Counted from the stretch's first letter, positions 1 to 9,739 are shown. The stretch is DNA of 64,000 bases from Bermanella sp. WJH001 (GCF_030070105.1 NZ_JASJOO010000002.1:372001-436000), one strand, 5' to 3'. The notes: generated from the letters alone by a model not told the origin. Translations and numbers: made by a program.

Positions 1-1
1 G

Positions 2-1012
2 CGAAGTATCAATAGCGTGCGTTTAATAAGTGAGTATGGTGCAAGTATAGGGCTTTCTAATGAGCAGCTACTTGCTGGCTCAAATATTAAGCCCGCGCAA
101 TTGGGTGATGGTAAAAATCAAATCAATGATGAGCAGGAGCTGGTGGTGCTCACCAATTTAGCTCGTTTGACTAAGGATCCTTTCACCACCGGCATGGCGT
201 TAGCCACATATTACCCGCTTACCAGTTACGGTATTTGGGGGTTTGCATTGCTCTCAAGCCCGAATCTTAATAAGGCGATTTCCTTGGGGCTGCGTTATGT
301 GGATCTTACCTATGCTTTTTGTCATATAGAGTTGGTTCGCAAAGCGGATAAGGCCCGAATTGTTTTCACGCCCAAGTGTCAAGGTGACGTGGCTCAATTA
401 GTATTGTACCGAGACATGTGGGCTTTAATGGAGATTCAGCAGGATTTGTTTTGGGATCAGATGACTCTGTTTACCCTGGGGTTTCAATTGCCACAGCCTG
501 CACAGCTGGTTGTTAGTGGGTTAAATGCCTTACCGGCTCACAATAAAGTCCTGTTTGACCAATCAAGCAATTATGTTGAGTTTGATTGGCAATATTTAGA
601 CATGCCGTTACCTAGGGGCAATGATGCAACCGCCAGTATGTGTGAGCAGCAATGCCAAATATTGCTAGAGCAAAAACAAAGTTTAACTGGTATTGCCTTT
701 GATATTCGCCAATTAATGCTGAAATACGGCATGCACATCTCAATGGAATATGCGGCAGGAAAACTGGCAATCACGTCAAGAACACTACATCGCCAACTTA
801 AAGCACAAAAAACCAGCTGGCGTACCGTCAGAGATAATGTGCGCTGTGCTATGGCTGAGGAGTTATTGGCGGCGGGCAATATTCAGCTTGATGAGATTGC
901 GGAGCGTCTTGGGTTTTCTGATGGGGCAAACTTTAGCCATGCCTTTAAACGCTGGCGGGGTGTTTCGCCTTTGCAGTTTAGAAAAAGTAATGGGGTGGTG
1001 GGGGTTAAATGA
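2..1012 (+). CDS. AraC-family transcriptional regulator, 5' end outside the window
   Basis: The product is a DNA-binding regulator with an N-terminal Arabinose_bd-like sensing domain and a C-terminal AraC helix-turn-helix pair. The first helix-turn-helix lies around bases 745-805. The second, with LDEIAERLGFSDGANFSHAF, lies around 889-984 and ends in the usual GVSPLQFR. A GTG codon is present at base 17, but the frame stays open to base 2 and the residues before it (SIN-V-RLISEYG) fit the family N-terminus. I therefore read GTG17 as an internal valine and the gene as missing roughly its first 10-15 codons. No target can be inferred. It ends 125 bases before metH and may be unrelated to it. 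Confidence 0.85.
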   Translation, partial: RSINSVRLISEYGASIGLSNEQLLAGSNIKPAQLGDGKNQINDEQELVVLTNLARLTKDPFTTGMALATYYPLTSYGIWGFALLSSPNLNKAISLGLRYVDLTYAFCHIELVRKADKARIVFTPKCQGDVAQLVLYRDMWALMEIQQDLFWDQMTLFTLGFQLPQPAQLVVSGLNALPAHNKVLFDQSSNYVEFDWQYLDMPLPRGNDATASMCEQQCQILLEQKQSLTGIAFDIRQLMLKYGMHISMEYAAGKLAITSRTLHRQLKAQKTSWRTVRDNVRCAMAEELLAAGNIQLDEIAERLGFSDGANFSHAFKRWRGVSPLQFRKSNGVVGVK

Positions 1013-1097
1013 GAATCTTTCTGTTAAATGCTTGTTTAACGTGAATATGGTTCATCTTACTCTTGAGTGTTGCTCCCTTTCTGTAAATTCTTGATTT

Positions 1098-1106
1098 TGC
1101 TATAAT
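1098..1106 (+). promoter_or_regulatory. Extended -10 promoter of the metH pair
   Basis: TGCTATAAT is a perfect extended -10 element (TG at 1098-1099, TATAAT at 1101-1106). No good -35 is visible at normal spacing, which is tolerated by extended -10 promoters. Transcription would start near 1113, giving a leader of about 25 bases with TTAGGTG as the ribosome binding site before ATG 1138. The leader is too short for a cobalamin or SAM riboswitch. Confidence 0.6.
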
Positions 1107-1137
1107 TTGCGCCATTTTTTTATAGTTAGGTGCGGCA

Positions 1138-2187
1138 ATGGCTGGCTCAATTGTTCAGGAACTCGGTTCCATCTTACAAAAACGCATCATGGTGCTTGAC
1201 GGCGCAATGGGAACATCGATTCAAGGTTATAAACTTGATGAAGAAGATTTCCGTAAAGGCCATTTTGAAGACCACCCAAGTCCGTTGAAAGGGAATAACG
1301 ACCTACTGTCGATTACGCGCCCTGATATCATCGAAGAAATTCACGATAGCTACTTTGCCATTGGTGCTGACTTTGCCTCAACCAATGCCTTCAGTGGTAC
1401 TACCATCGCCCAAGCAGATTACAGCCTTGAAGATGCGGTTTATAAAATCAACTTTGAATCCGCTCAATGTGCCCGTCGCAGTGCCGATCGTTGGACGGCT
1501 AAAACCCCTGATCAACCCCGTTATGTGGTTGGGTGTCTTGGGCCAACAAACCGTACAGCGTCTATATCTCCAGATGTTAACGACCCAGGCAAACGCTTAG
1601 TCACCTTTGATGAATTGGTTACCGCTTATCGTCAAGCTGCGGACGCGTTGATGGACGGTGGCACAGACATCATTATGATCGAAACCGTATTTGATACCTT
1701 AAATGCAAAAGCCGCTTTGTTTGCTGTTATGCAAATGAAAGAAGATCGTAAGCTGGATACCCCAGTGATGATCTCAGGCACCATTACCGATGCCAGTGGC
1801 CGTACACTTTCTGGTCAAACGGCGGAAGCGTTTTGGATTTCACTTATGCATGGCGGCCTAACCAGCATTGGTTTGAATTGTGCGCTGGGTGCAAAAGATA
1901 TGCTGCCGCATATTAAAATGTTAGATAAACATGCATCGTGTTTGATTTCGGCTCACCCAAATGCGGGCCTGCCTAATGAATTTGGTGAATACGATGAAAC
2001 CCCAGAGCAAATGGCTGAACAAGTTCGTCCATTTTTAAGTGAAGGCCATGTCAATATTATAGGTGGCTGCTGCGGTACGACACCTGCGCACATTGCCGCT
2101 CTTAAAAACTTGGCCGATGAATATGCGCCACGCCCTTTCCCAGAAAATTTTACCGCTTTAACCTCAGCACCTGAGGGAGATAAATAA
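1138..2187 (+). CDS. metH: Methionine synthase, homocysteine-binding module (split MetH, N-terminal part)
   Basis: This 349-residue protein is the homocysteine S-methyltransferase domain, the first module of cobalamin-dependent methionine synthase. It begins with the typical [12 protein letters not shown] and carries the zinc-binding cysteines in GLNCALG (about residue 247) and [11 protein letters not shown] (about 310-311), which activate the homocysteine thiol. In E. coli this module is fused to the rest of MetH (about 1227 residues). Here the gene stops at the domain boundary, and its TAA overlaps the next ATG (TAATG at 2185-2189), implying translational coupling. The two products presumably associate. 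Confidence 0.93.
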   Translation: MAGSIVQELGSILQKRIMVLDGAMGTSIQGYKLDEEDFRKGHFEDHPSPLKGNNDLLSITRPDIIEEIHDSYFAIGADFASTNAFSGTTIAQADYSLEDAVYKINFESAQCARRSADRWTAKTPDQPRYVVGCLGPTNRTASISPDVNDPGKRLVTFDELVTAYRQAADALMDGGTDIIMIETVFDTLNAKAALFAVMQMKEDRKLDTPVMISGTITDASGRTLSGQTAEAFWISLMHGGLTSIGLNCALGAKDMLPHIKMLDKHASCLISAHPNAGLPNEFGEYDETPEQMAEQVRPFLSEGHVNIIGGCCGTTPAHIAALKNLADEYAPRPFPENFTALTSAPEGDK

Positions 2188-4892
2188 TGCGTTACACACA
2201 TGAAAACGTTCCAGATATGGTGCTAAGTGGTCTTGAGCCGCTGGTTGTAAACAAGACTACCGGTTTTGTAAACGTAGGTGAGCGTTCTAACGTGACAGGT
2301 TCACGTAAATTTGCTCGTTTAATTCAAGAAGAAAACTACGAAGAAGCGGTAGACATTGCCCGTGCTCAAGTAGAAGACGGCGCACAAATTATCGACGTAA
2401 ACATGGATGACGCCATGTTAGATGGCGTAGCTGCCATGAAGCGTTATTTGAATTTATTAGCGTCTGAGCCTGATGTGGCGCGCGTACCGTTTATGATTGA
2501 CTCATCAAAATGGGAAATCATTGAAGAGGGTTTGAAGTGCGTTCAAGGTAAAGCCATTGTTAACTCGATCTCTTTAAAAGAAGGGGAAGAAAAATTCATC
2601 GAGCAAGCTAAGCGCATTAATATGTATGGTGCAGCTGTGGTAGTTATGGCGTTTGATGAAAAAGGTCAGGCAGATACTTATGAGCGTCGTATCGAGATTT
2701 GTAAAAAGTCATACGATATTTTGGTCGATAAGTGTAACTTTGCGCCGCAAGATATTGTGTTTGACCCAAATATTTTTCCGGTAGCCACAGGTATCCCAGA
2801 GCACGATAACTATTGTGTGGACTTTTTTGCGGCCACTAAATGGATTAAAGAAAATTTACCGGGCGCCAAAGTATCCGGTGGTGTTTCAAATATGTCGTTC
2901 TCGTTCCGTGGTAATGACATTGTGCGTGAAGCCATGCACTCCGTATTTTTATATCACGCCATCAAAGATGGTATGGATATGGGTATCGTGAATGCGGGTA
3001 TGTTAACCATTTATGATGACATTCCTAAAGATTTATTAGAACGTGTTGAAGACGTTGTGCTAAATCGTCGTGAAGATGCTGCTGAGCGTTTGGTGGATTT
3101 TGCTGAATCTTTGAAAGGTCAATCGGTTGAGCAAAAAGAAAGCGATAAATTAAAATGGCGTGAAGGGTCATTACAAGAGCGTATCACTCATGCACTTGTA
3201 AAAGGCATTACCGAATTTATCGAAGAAGACGCAGAAGAAGCGCGCCAAGCAGCCAATAAACCTATTGAAGTTATTGAAGGCCCATTGATGGTGGGTATGA
3301 ATGTGGTAGGTGACTTATTTGGCGCGGGTAAAATGTTTTTACCTCAAGTGGTAAAAAGCGCACGTGTAATGAAAAAAGCGGTAGCCTATCTATTACCTTA
3401 CATTGAAGAAGAGAAAAAACGTTCTGGTAACGTTAGCCAAAACAACGGCGTGATTATCATGGCCACTGTTAAAGGTGACGTGCACGATATCGGTAAAAAC
3501 ATTGTAGGGGTTGTACTGAGTTGTAATAACTACGAAGTGATCGATATGGGTGTGATGGTGCCGGCTGAAGATATTCTAGCCGCGGCTGAAAAACACAACG
3601 CAGATATCATTGGTTTGTCTGGTTTGATTACACCGTCACTTGATGAAATGGTTACCATTGCACAAATGATGCAACAACGCGGTATGAAACAACCATTGTT
3701 GATTGGTGGTGCTACGACATCAAAAATTCACACCGCAGTTAAAATTGAGCCTGAGTACGATGGTGTAACCGCCCACGTTTTGGATGCCTCTAAATCTGTG
3801 CCGGTTGCCAGTGCGTTATTAAGCAAAACTGAAAATACCTTTATTCAAGAGTTGCGTGATGAGTATCAAGCGGCCCGTGATAAAAATGCGAAAAAACGTG
3901 GGCAGAAAGCATTCACGCCATTGAATGTGATTCGCGAAAATACCAGTGCTTTAGATTGGAAAGCTTACCATCCAGTCACCCCTAAAAAACTTGGTAATAC
4001 GGTTATTCGTGATTACCCATTAGAAAAAATTCGTGAGAATTTTGACTGGACACCTTTCTTTATTACTTGGGAATTACACGGTAAATACCCAGGTATTTTA
4101 GAAGACAAGGTAGTAGGGGAAGAAGCCACTAAGTTGTTTAAAGATGCAAATGAAATGCTAGATAAAATCATTGCTGATAAATCTTTCCAATGTAATGCAG
4201 TAATGGGATTGTATCCGGCTGCTGCAGTGGCGGGGGATATGACTGAGATTTACACCGATGAATCTCGTAGCAAGGTACAAGCGAATCTTTATCACTTACG
4301 CCAGCAAACCGCTCGTCCTGCTGAGCGTCCTTATCGATCTCTTGCCGACTTTGTTGCACCAAAAGACAGTGGTGTGAATGATTATATGGGTGCTTTCGTA
4401 GTGACATGCCAAGGTGCGGATGCATTGGCTAAAACCTATGAAGACAAGCTTGATGATTACAACGCCATTATGGTGAAAGCCTTAGCAGACCGTTTTGCGG
4501 AAGCGTTTGCGGAAGTGCTGCATGCTGAAGTACGCAAAGATTATTGGGGTTATGCGCCAGACGAATCGTTCACTAATGCAGAACTTATTTCTGAAAAATA
4601 CCAAGGTATTCGCCCTGCGCCCGGTTACCCTGCGTGCCCTGAGCATAGTGAGAAAACGACTTTGTTTAGCTTGTTAGATGCCACCAATGAGATTGGTTGT
4701 GAGTTAACCGATAGCTTTGCTATGTATCCTGCATCATCTGTGAGTGGTTGGTATTTCGCACACCCTGAAGCGCGTTACTTTGCCTTGGGTAAAATTGATA
4801 AAGACCAAGTTGAAGAATACGCAGATAAAAAAGGCTGGGATATCAAAACAGCGGAACGTTGGTTGCGTCCAACCTTAGGTTATGACGATTAA
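2187..4892 (+). CDS. metH: Methionine synthase, folate/cobalamin/activation modules (split MetH, C-terminal part)
   Basis: This 901-residue protein holds the remaining MetH modules. A pterin-binding domain covers about residues 1-290 (starting near [19 protein letters not shown]). The B12-binding domain carries the histidine ligand motif GDVHDIGKN near residue 430. A C-terminal AdoMet-dependent reactivation domain follows, with [12 protein letters not shown] near residue 808 and the ending RPTLGYDD. With the upstream gene it transfers methyl from 5-methyltetrahydrofolate to homocysteine through cobalamin. Every catalytic module is present, so the split is a gene-architecture feature and not a broken gene. 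A strong terminator follows. Confidence 0.95.
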   Translation: MRYTHENVPDMVLSGLEPLVVNKTTGFVNVGERSNVTGSRKFARLIQEENYEEAVDIARAQVEDGAQIIDVNMDDAMLDGVAAMKRYLNLLASEPDVARVPFMIDSSKWEIIEEGLKCVQGKAIVNSISLKEGEEKFIEQAKRINMYGAAVVVMAFDEKGQADTYERRIEICKKSYDILVDKCNFAPQDIVFDPNIFPVATGIPEHDNYCVDFFAATKWIKENLPGAKVSGGVSNMSFSFRGNDIVREAMHSVFLYHAIKDGMDMGIVNAGMLTIYDDIPKDLLERVEDVVLNRREDAAERLVDFAESLKGQSVEQKESDKLKWREGSLQERITHALVKGITEFIEEDAEEARQAANKPIEVIEGPLMVGMNVVGDLFGAGKMFLPQVVKSARVMKKAVAYLLPYIEEEKKRSGNVSQNNGVIIMATVKGDVHDIGKNIVGVVLSCNNYEVIDMGVMVPAEDILAAAEKHNADIIGLSGLITPSLDEMVTIAQMMQQRGMKQPLLIGGATTSKIHTAVKIEPEYDGVTAHVLDASKSVPVASALLSKTENTFIQELRDEYQAARDKNAKKRGQKAFTPLNVIRENTSALDWKAYHPVTPKKLGNTVIRDYPLEKIRENFDWTPFFITWELHGKYPGILEDKVVGEEATKLFKDANEMLDKIIADKSFQCNAVMGLYPAAAVAGDMTEIYTDESRSKVQANLYHLRQQTARPAERPYRSLADFVAPKDSGVNDYMGAFVVTCQGADALAKTYEDKLDDYNAIMVKALADRFAEAFAEVLHAEVRKDYWGYAPDESFTNAELISEKYQGIRPAPGYPACPEHSEKTTLFSLLDATNEIGCELTDSFAMYPASSVSGWYFAHPEARYFALGKIDKDQVEEYADKKGWDIKTAERWLRPTLGYDD

Positions 4893-4920
4893 TTAATCGT
4901 TAATCATTGTTAGAAAATAA

Positions 4921-4953
4921 AAAAGGTTGACCAGTAATGGTCAACCTTTTTTG
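4921..4953 (+). terminator. Rho-independent terminator after metH
   Basis: A 13-bp perfect stem (4921-4933 with 4938-4950) closes a GTAA loop and runs into a T tract. It lies 29 bases after the metH stop. The A/T-flanked stem could also work for minus-strand transcripts arriving from the porin side. Confidence 0.85.
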
Positions 4954-4965
4954 TTTGTCGGTTTT

Positions 4966-4996
4966 GCTCGTTCTTCCTGAGCAGTGAGGAACGAGC
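4966..4996. repeat. Hairpin of a dispersed repeat type
   Basis: GCTCGTTCTTC (4966-4976) pairs with GAGGAACGAGC (4986-4996) with one wobble, followed by GTGTCGAAGGACGGGC. The wording resembles widespread intergenic palindromes of proteobacteria. Only one copy was seen in this window. Confidence 0.4.
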
Positions 4997-5012
4997 GTGT
5001 CGAAGGACGGGC

Positions 5013-5432
5013 TTAAAATTTACCGACTACTTTTACGCCGCCACCACCTGTGCCTGCTGGAATGAATCCAATTAGGTTAGGGTTGGCAGAAATGAGTTTA
5101 ACCATTTCAGCTGCGCTATCTACTTGGCGAGGCGGGGTGCCTTTACCGGTAAATACCATTTTAGCCCAATACGCTTTTAGCTGTTTTGGGGTTTTTGAAA
5201 GTACCTTTTCAGTGAACTCAGTTTCTTCTGGGCTACCCTCACTGGCACTAATGGCAACCGCTTCGCCGCCGCCGGGAAATGCACGGGTTTTACCTAAAAA
5301 GATACGTTGAATAGCATCTTGATCCAGGGCCGCTGCATTTGATGGGTGAACAATAACCTCAACTTCTGCTGTTGCAAAGGCTGACAAAAGAAATGAAGAG
5401 GTAAGAACAATCGAGCTTAATAATAATTTCAT
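5013..5432 (-). CDS. Small periplasmic PstS-like substrate-binding protein
   Basis: The 139-residue product has a clear signal peptide (MKLLLSSIVLTSSFLLSAFA-TAE). It then shows the short PBP-like fold seen in miniature phosphate-ABC-type binding proteins: VIVHPSNAAALDQDAIQRIF, FLGKTRAFPGG, and a C-terminal stretch with IGFIPAGTGGGGVKVV. It is about half the length of true PstS, so transport of phosphate is not established. It follows the porin gene by 12 bases with a strong GGAGG site, so the two are probably co-transcribed and may serve the same solute. Confidence 0.75.
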   Translation of the reverse strand: MKLLLSSIVLTSSFLLSAFATAEVEVIVHPSNAAALDQDAIQRIFLGKTRAFPGGGEAVAISASEGSPEETEFTEKVLSKTPKQLKAYWAKMVFTGKGTPPRQVDSAAEMVKLISANPNLIGFIPAGTGGGGVKVVGKF

Positions 5433-5444
5433 GATCTTGCCTCC

Positions 5445-6548
5445 TTAAAACATCGTTTCGACAGCAATGCGCAAAAGCAATGCTTTTTGTTCAGATTCAT
5501 CAGTTGCTGATGCGTCTTGAAATCTATCCTCTGTATAAGAGCTAAGATCTATCTTTACAGCTGAACTGATTCCAATGTCTTTACGGGCACCTAATGTGAT
5601 GGTGTTGGATGTACCTTCACTCGAACGGTTGCCAAGCGCTTTTGCAGCACTGTTTAGTCCAGCTTCTGCTGGTGCAGATACCCCCGTGAATGTTTTACCT
5701 TCTGAGTCTGTCATCTCATAGGTAACATGATAGGTGATTTCACCCATGTTATAGCTGGCGCCGAAATAAGACCCCATAGAGTCCTGAATTATGGAGTTAT
5801 CCACTTTCACTTGGGATGCCTCAGCAAACACGCCTACAGAGCCAAATGAACCTTTGTAGCCAACCCCAACAAAGCTTCCTTTATCTCCATTAATTAAAAC
5901 TTCATTTGGATCGGAGGCTAGTGTAGATAATGTTGTTGCACTTGCTGATTCGATGTAAGTATCCGCTTGTGCGTATGCAATATAAAACTCATGGTCACCC
6001 ATGGTGGCTGAATAATTTACCGCAACTAAATTTTCAAGATTACCTGGTGAAGGCACACCTCCTATTTGAAGCGTACCTTGATAACGGCCTAATACAGCAT
6101 TAACAGAATGGTCCATGCCACCTGTGTTGAAGTTTTGCTGGTAACCTATGCCATCCATATTTGAAAAGCTGAGGGTGTACATTGATTTAGGTGGGGTAAC
6201 CCAATGGTATGCATAACCAACATCAAGATAATCGGAGTATTTGTAGAAAGGAATGCGTAAGCGACCCACTTTAAGTTTGCCTGAATCGCCTACATTAAAA
6301 TCAAAATAGGCCCAGTCATAAGCGAGAACAAAGCCATTTGCGCTATCACCTCTTGCTACGGTTTGACCAACAAAGCGCATGCCGTCATCAAGATCGGCGC
6401 TCCACTGCAGGCCAACTTTAGATTCTTGTAAGTTGTCGGCGGTCCGAGAACTATAATCAGCTGTAGGGTTGCCATCATCTTCAAGGTCAATACCCGTGAC
6501 GACAGAAGCGAAGCCATTTATTTTGACTTCGGCCATTGCATGGCTCAT
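5445..6548 (-). CDS. Outer-membrane porin, start codon apparently lost
   Basis: This is a beta-barrel protein of about 367 residues after ATG 6548, with alternating amphipathic strands, Asp/Gly-rich turns and a terminal phenylalanine (VETMF), as in gammaproteobacterial porins. The in-frame sequence upstream of ATG 6548 encodes a textbook signal peptide (QKKILLTLIAGLFAMSHAMA, cleavage before EVKING) reaching back to base 6590. No ATG, GTG or TTG exists between that peptide and the in-frame stop upstream. A GGAGGA site (6600-6605) sits 6 bases before an AAG codon at 6591-6593 where the start should be. The ATG at 6548 would remove most of the signal peptide. An ATG-to-AAG change, a sequencing error or a non-canonical start must be considered. 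Confidence 0.75.
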   Translation of the reverse strand: MSHAMAEVKINGFASVVTGIDLEDDGNPTADYSSRTADNLQESKVGLQWSADLDDGMRFVGQTVARGDSANGFVLAYDWAYFDFNVGDSGKLKVGRLRIPFYKYSDYLDVGYAYHWVTPPKSMYTLSFSNMDGIGYQQNFNTGGMDHSVNAVLGRYQGTLQIGGVPSPGNLENLVAVNYSATMGDHEFYIAYAQADTYIESASATTLSTLASDPNEVLINGDKGSFVGVGYKGSFGSVGVFAEASQVKVDNSIIQDSMGSYFGASYNMGEITYHVTYEMTDSEGKTFTGVSAPAEAGLNSAAKALGNRSSEGTSNTITLGARKDIGISSAVKIDLSSYTEDRFQDASATDESEQKALLLRIAVETMF

Positions 6549-6733
6549 TGCGAATAAGCCTGCTATTAAGGTTAAAAGGATTTTTTTCTGCTTTGTGTGT
6601 CCTCCACATATACGTTCTATTAGTTAAGACCCAAATCTATGGTTGTTCAAATAATGGGAAAAAAGGTGTTTCATTGATTAAGGACATTGCGTTTTAAAAC
6701 AAACGTATTAACCTAGCTTTTTTAGGAGGCTGT

Positions 6734-7963
6734 ATGTCAAAACATTGTGATGGTGATCGACCTGTTTCAGGTGATAGTGGTTGTGCATCTTCTGCAGATC
6801 ATGCTGAGAATAAAAGCGCATGTTGTGGTTCAAACAAAAGCCCAAGCTCACCCCATGATTCCAATGCCACAGAGCCTGAGGCCGTCTCTTGTTGTTCTAC
6901 ACCGGTCAAGCAAAAAGAAGAAGTGGCGTCTTGCTGTGCCCCTAAACAATCGTTTGATTGGATCATGTGGGGCTCCATTGCATTTGTTGTTCCCATGTAT
7001 TTGTTGTTTTTAGTGGTGGGCGATTCGGCTCATGGTGTGTTGCCTGAAACCATCGCGACTATGTCCCACACTAGCTTTGAAATGATGAACACCATGTGGT
7101 GGGGGATTTTGCTGGGTGCACTTGCAGTGGGTGCCCTTGGGCGAATACCTAACCAAATGGTAATGGCCGTTTTAGGTGTTCCCGGGAGTCGCAAGGGAGT
7201 GGTAAGAGCCACAATGGCTGGCTTAATGTTGGATTTATGCAATCACGGTATTTTAATGGTGGCCATGGGTCTTTACCGCAAAGGCGCTAGCCTTGGTCAG
7301 GTGATGGCATTTTTAATTGCCAGTCCGTGGAATTCATTTACGTTAACCTTGATTCTAATTGCGTTAATTGGTTTGCCATTTACGTTGCTTTTTATTGTTT
7401 GCTCAATGGTTATTGCTTGGATCAGCGGATTATTCTTTGATTATTTGGTGAAAAAGGGGGTTTTACCTTCTAATCCTGCCACGGCTGAGGTAGATGCGGA
7501 TTTTAAGTTATGGCCAGCCGTTAAGTCACAAGTTAGTGCTCAGCATTTTACACCAGCAAGTTTATTGACGATGTTTTGGCAAGGATTAAAAGAATCTAAG
7601 ATGGTGGTGCGCTGGGTGTTGTTTGGTGTTGTCTTGCTGGCTTTGATTCGCGCTTTTGTTGAGCCTGAACAGTTTGGTGTGTGGTTTGGCGCGTCGATTA
7701 CTGGGTTGTTTTTAACTTTGTTGGCAACCACTGTGATTGAAGTGTGCTCTGAAGGTTCTTCACCTATTGCCGCTGATTTGGTTAATCAAGCAAAAGCACC
7801 TGGTAATGGCTTTGTGTTTTTAATGGCAGGTGCTTCAACAGATTACACTGAAATTATGGCCTTAAAGGACACCACGGGCAGTTGGAAAATCGCGTTGTTT
7901 TTGCCTTTAGTGACGGTGCCTCAGGTTATGTTGATAGGTTGGCTTATGAATACTTTTTCATAG
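6734..7963 (+). CDS. Cu/Zn efflux permease, SO_0444-like (ArsP_1 permease family)
   Basis: The 409-residue inner-membrane permease has a cysteine-rich cytosolic N-terminus with repeated pairs (ACCG, SCCS, SCCA within the first 70 residues) that looks like a metal-sensing or docking tail. About eight to ten hydrophobic segments follow, with family motifs such as LDLCNHGILMVAMGLYRKGA, ASPWNSFTLTL and EVCSEGSSPIAADL. The SO_0444 group of this family is associated with copper/zinc efflux; the metal here is inferred. Start ATG 6734 has a TTTAGGAGG site. It is divergent from the porin and ends before a strong terminator. Confidence 0.8.
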   Translation: MSKHCDGDRPVSGDSGCASSADHAENKSACCGSNKSPSSPHDSNATEPEAVSCCSTPVKQKEEVASCCAPKQSFDWIMWGSIAFVVPMYLLFLVVGDSAHGVLPETIATMSHTSFEMMNTMWWGILLGALAVGALGRIPNQMVMAVLGVPGSRKGVVRATMAGLMLDLCNHGILMVAMGLYRKGASLGQVMAFLIASPWNSFTLTLILIALIGLPFTLLFIVCSMVIAWISGLFFDYLVKKGVLPSNPATAEVDADFKLWPAVKSQVSAQHFTPASLLTMFWQGLKESKMVVRWVLFGVVLLALIRAFVEPEQFGVWFGASITGLFLTLLATTVIEVCSEGSSPIAADLVNQAKAPGNGFVFLMAGASTDYTEIMALKDTTGSWKIALFLPLVTVPQVMLIGWLMNTFS

Positions 7964-7981
7964 TGCATAAGTACCATAGAC

Positions 7982-8011
7982 AAAAAAGGCGACTTAAGTG
8001 TCGCCTTTTTT
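7982..8011. terminator. Bidirectional terminator
   Basis: A 12-bp perfect stem (AAAAAAGGCGAC with GTCGCCTTTTTT) closes the loop TTAAGT. It has A and T tracts on both sides and separates the convergent permease gene and the minus-strand gene ending at 8037. Confidence 0.85.
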
Positions 8012-8036
8012 ATAGGTGTGTTCGCTAAAGTTGGAA

Positions 8037-8348
8037 CTATTCGTCCACCCAAACCCATCTGAGGAGCTCACCAAAATCATCATAAACGGGTTTTTTCTTT
8101 GGGCGTTTTAACGGCTTTGCCTGATTTTTTTGTGATTTACGTGAATCCATGTTTTTTAGGGCATCACGCGCGTCGGTACGGGCACCACTTTTTTCATTAA
8201 ATAAAACCGGTAGCAGTGCCTTTGTTGGGTTTTCACGACCACTCACACCCTGTTCAACGCTGTCTACTTTCCCGCCTTTGGATAAGAATTTATCAATCTC
8301 ATCATTAAGTGCAGCGCGTCGGTCAGCTTTGCTTGGGCGTGTATTCAC
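8037..8348 (-). CDS. Small charged protein with a SutA-like FLxxGGKV motif
   Basis: The 103-residue product is very basic in its second half (lysine/proline run around residues 70-88) and has no signal peptide or membrane segment. The N-terminal stretch EIDKFLSKGGKVDSV resembles the short helix-plus-GGKV segment of the Pseudomonas RNA polymerase-binding protein SutA. The acidic N-terminal tail of SutA is missing, so the relation is tentative. It lies 3 bases downstream of hisI and is probably the last gene of that operon. Function unknown. Confidence 0.6.
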   Translation of the reverse strand: MNTRPSKADRRAALNDEIDKFLSKGGKVDSVEQGVSGRENPTKALLPVLFNEKSGARTDARDALKNMDSRKSQKNQAKPLKRPKKKPVYDDFGELLRWVWVDE

Positions 8349-8351
8349 AGT

Positions 8352-8798
8352 TTAACTCTTGCTGTTGTTGTACAGCTGGTTGGGGTCTTGAATTGGGTCG
8401 GTACTGACACTAAGGCCATTAGGTTTGATCTCATTGTAGAAGCAATCACGACGTCCAGTATGACAGGCTGCGCCTTTTTGATCTACTTTTAACAAAAGAG
8501 TATCTCCATCACAGTCGGTGGCCATAGTAATGAGTGTTTGCTGATTGCCTGAACTCTCGCCTTTACGCCAGTAGCTGTTACGTGAACGTGACCAGTAGCA
8601 TACCTGACCTGTACTTAGGGTTTCTTCGATAGAGGCACGGTTCATCCAAGCCATCATTAACACTTCGCCGGTATCATGCTGCTGTGCAATGGCAGGAATA
8701 AGGCCTGCTTCGTTGAACACCAAGTTGCTAAGGGTGTCTTCAAGGCTCAGTTGTGCGCCTTTACTTTGTTTTTCTAGTTCTTTGAATACATTACTCAT
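8352..8798 (-). CDS. hisI: Phosphoribosyl-AMP cyclohydrolase
   Basis: HisI opens the ring of phosphoribosyl-AMP in histidine synthesis. The signature runs from LIPAIAQQHDTGEVLMMAWM through YWSRSRNSYWRKGESSG to DCDGDTLLLKVDQ and GAACHTGRRDCFY, so the metal-binding cysteines are kept. I choose ATG 8798, which overlaps the TAA of the upstream gene; a longer frame to 8831 would intrude further into it. There is no fused HisE domain. Its position behind folE2 and a pterin gene, not in a his operon, recalls the hisI paralogues that travel with folE2 in zinc-scarcity regulons. That role is inference. Confidence 0.88.
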   Translation of the reverse strand: MSNVFKELEKQSKGAQLSLEDTLSNLVFNEAGLIPAIAQQHDTGEVLMMAWMNRASIEETLSTGQVCYWSRSRNSYWRKGESSGNQQTLITMATDCDGDTLLLKVDQKGAACHTGRRDCFYNEIKPNGLSVSTDPIQDPNQLYNNSKS

Positions 8799-9636
8799 AT
8801 GTTGCAATCGCACCCTTACCAATACCTTCAAACGCTTTAACGGTTACACTACGACCTGACTCTAAAATGGTTTTAGCGATATGACGAGCAATTTGCTCAA
8901 CCGTGGTATCGGTTTTGATGTCATAACAGGCTTTTGTAGGCAGTGTTAAGCTAAATTCACCTTGTGGTGCTGTATAGCGGTAATGGTTGTGTTCAACACC
9001 TTCAATGGTGGTTTGATTGTGAAGATCTTCTTGAGTGCCAATATAAATGTCTTTCCATTGGTTGGCCCAGTTCTTTTCCATTTCTGGCTGGCGAGTACCG
9101 TTAACAAAGATCTCAATTTTGGAGCGGTGACCATGGGCAATTCGTTGGCAATTGCCATTATGCTTTTTAAGGCCGTGACTGTAGTGATAAAACGCACCGC
9201 CGATTAGCTCAGTGTTTAGTGAAACATGGAGCTTTTCTATATCACCAGGAATGGTCGAGTTTAATTCTACTTCAAGCCATTTAGAAACACTTGTTGGTGT
9301 GATCTCTTTACAATCAATAAAGCAAAACGCCTCATCGGGTGCACTACAGATAAGCTCACCACCCATTGGGTGTGGAAAACGTACCGTGGTTAGGTTTTCG
9401 TGCTTGCTGATGTGCATGCCTTCCATTTCAGTTGGTACCACTAAGCGATGGTCAATAAAGTCGTCTAACCAATCCTTAGCGCAACGTTTAACCACACCAA
9501 AGTCACAAATCATGCTTTGCTGGTCTAGGTTGCCGGTAAGCATAATGCCCGCCATCCAAGACTCGCCCACAAGTCCGCGCTTGGCGTCTAAATAAGAGAC
9601 ATCAACATTGGTAAGGTTTTCAACAAAAAGTTTCAC
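8791..9636 (-). CDS. Long 6-carboxy/6-pyruvoyltetrahydropterin synthase-family protein
   Basis: The 281-residue protein looks like a duplicated PTPS/QueD fold. Its N-terminal half has ICDFGVVKRCAKDWLDDFIDH, like the DFxxLK...LDH stretch of the family. Its C-terminal half has CQRIAHGHRSKIEIFVNG (the C...HGH metal and active-site region), TDTTVEQIARHIAKTI and VTVKAFEGIGKGA. Family members turn dihydroneopterin triphosphate, the FolE2 product, into queuosine or pterin intermediates. The gene order folE2 then this gene fits that flow. Start is GTG 9636. Whether it serves queuosine, folate or another pterin cannot be told. Confidence 0.75.
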   Translation of the reverse strand: MKLFVENLTNVDVSYLDAKRGLVGESWMAGIMLTGNLDQQSMICDFGVVKRCAKDWLDDFIDHRLVVPTEMEGMHISKHENLTTVRFPHPMGGELICSAPDEAFCFIDCKEITPTSVSKWLEVELNSTIPGDIEKLHVSLNTELIGGAFYHYSHGLKKHNGNCQRIAHGHRSKIEIFVNGTRQPEMEKNWANQWKDIYIGTQEDLHNQTTIEGVEHNHYRYTAPQGEFSLTLPTKACYDIKTDTTVEQIARHIAKTILESGRSVTVKAFEGIGKGAIATYE

Positions 9637-9708
9637 CAGAGGTACTCGACTGAATTAATGGCTGGATTTTATATCATTGTAGTTGGCTTTGCATGGCCAA
9701 GGGTAAGG

Positions 9709-9734
9709 AATTGGGCAGCTTTCGCTGCCCAATT
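9709..9734 (-). other. Hairpin between folE2 and the pterin synthase gene
   Basis: An 11-bp perfect stem (AATTGGGCAGC with its complement) closes, on the minus strand, a GAAA tetraloop. No T tract follows on either strand, so it looks more like an RNA-processing or attenuating hairpin inside the operon than a full terminator. Confidence 0.5.
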
Positions 9735-9739
9735 GACGA

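Noticed and set aside
1013..1137. Cobalamin or SAM riboswitch before metH
   Set aside because: The leader from the extended -10 promoter is only about 25 bases; no conserved B12 or S-box segments are seen.
2181..2190. Frameshift or nonsense mutation splitting metH
   Set aside because: The break is at the domain boundary, with a TAATG overlap and a new ATG; both parts keep complete motifs.
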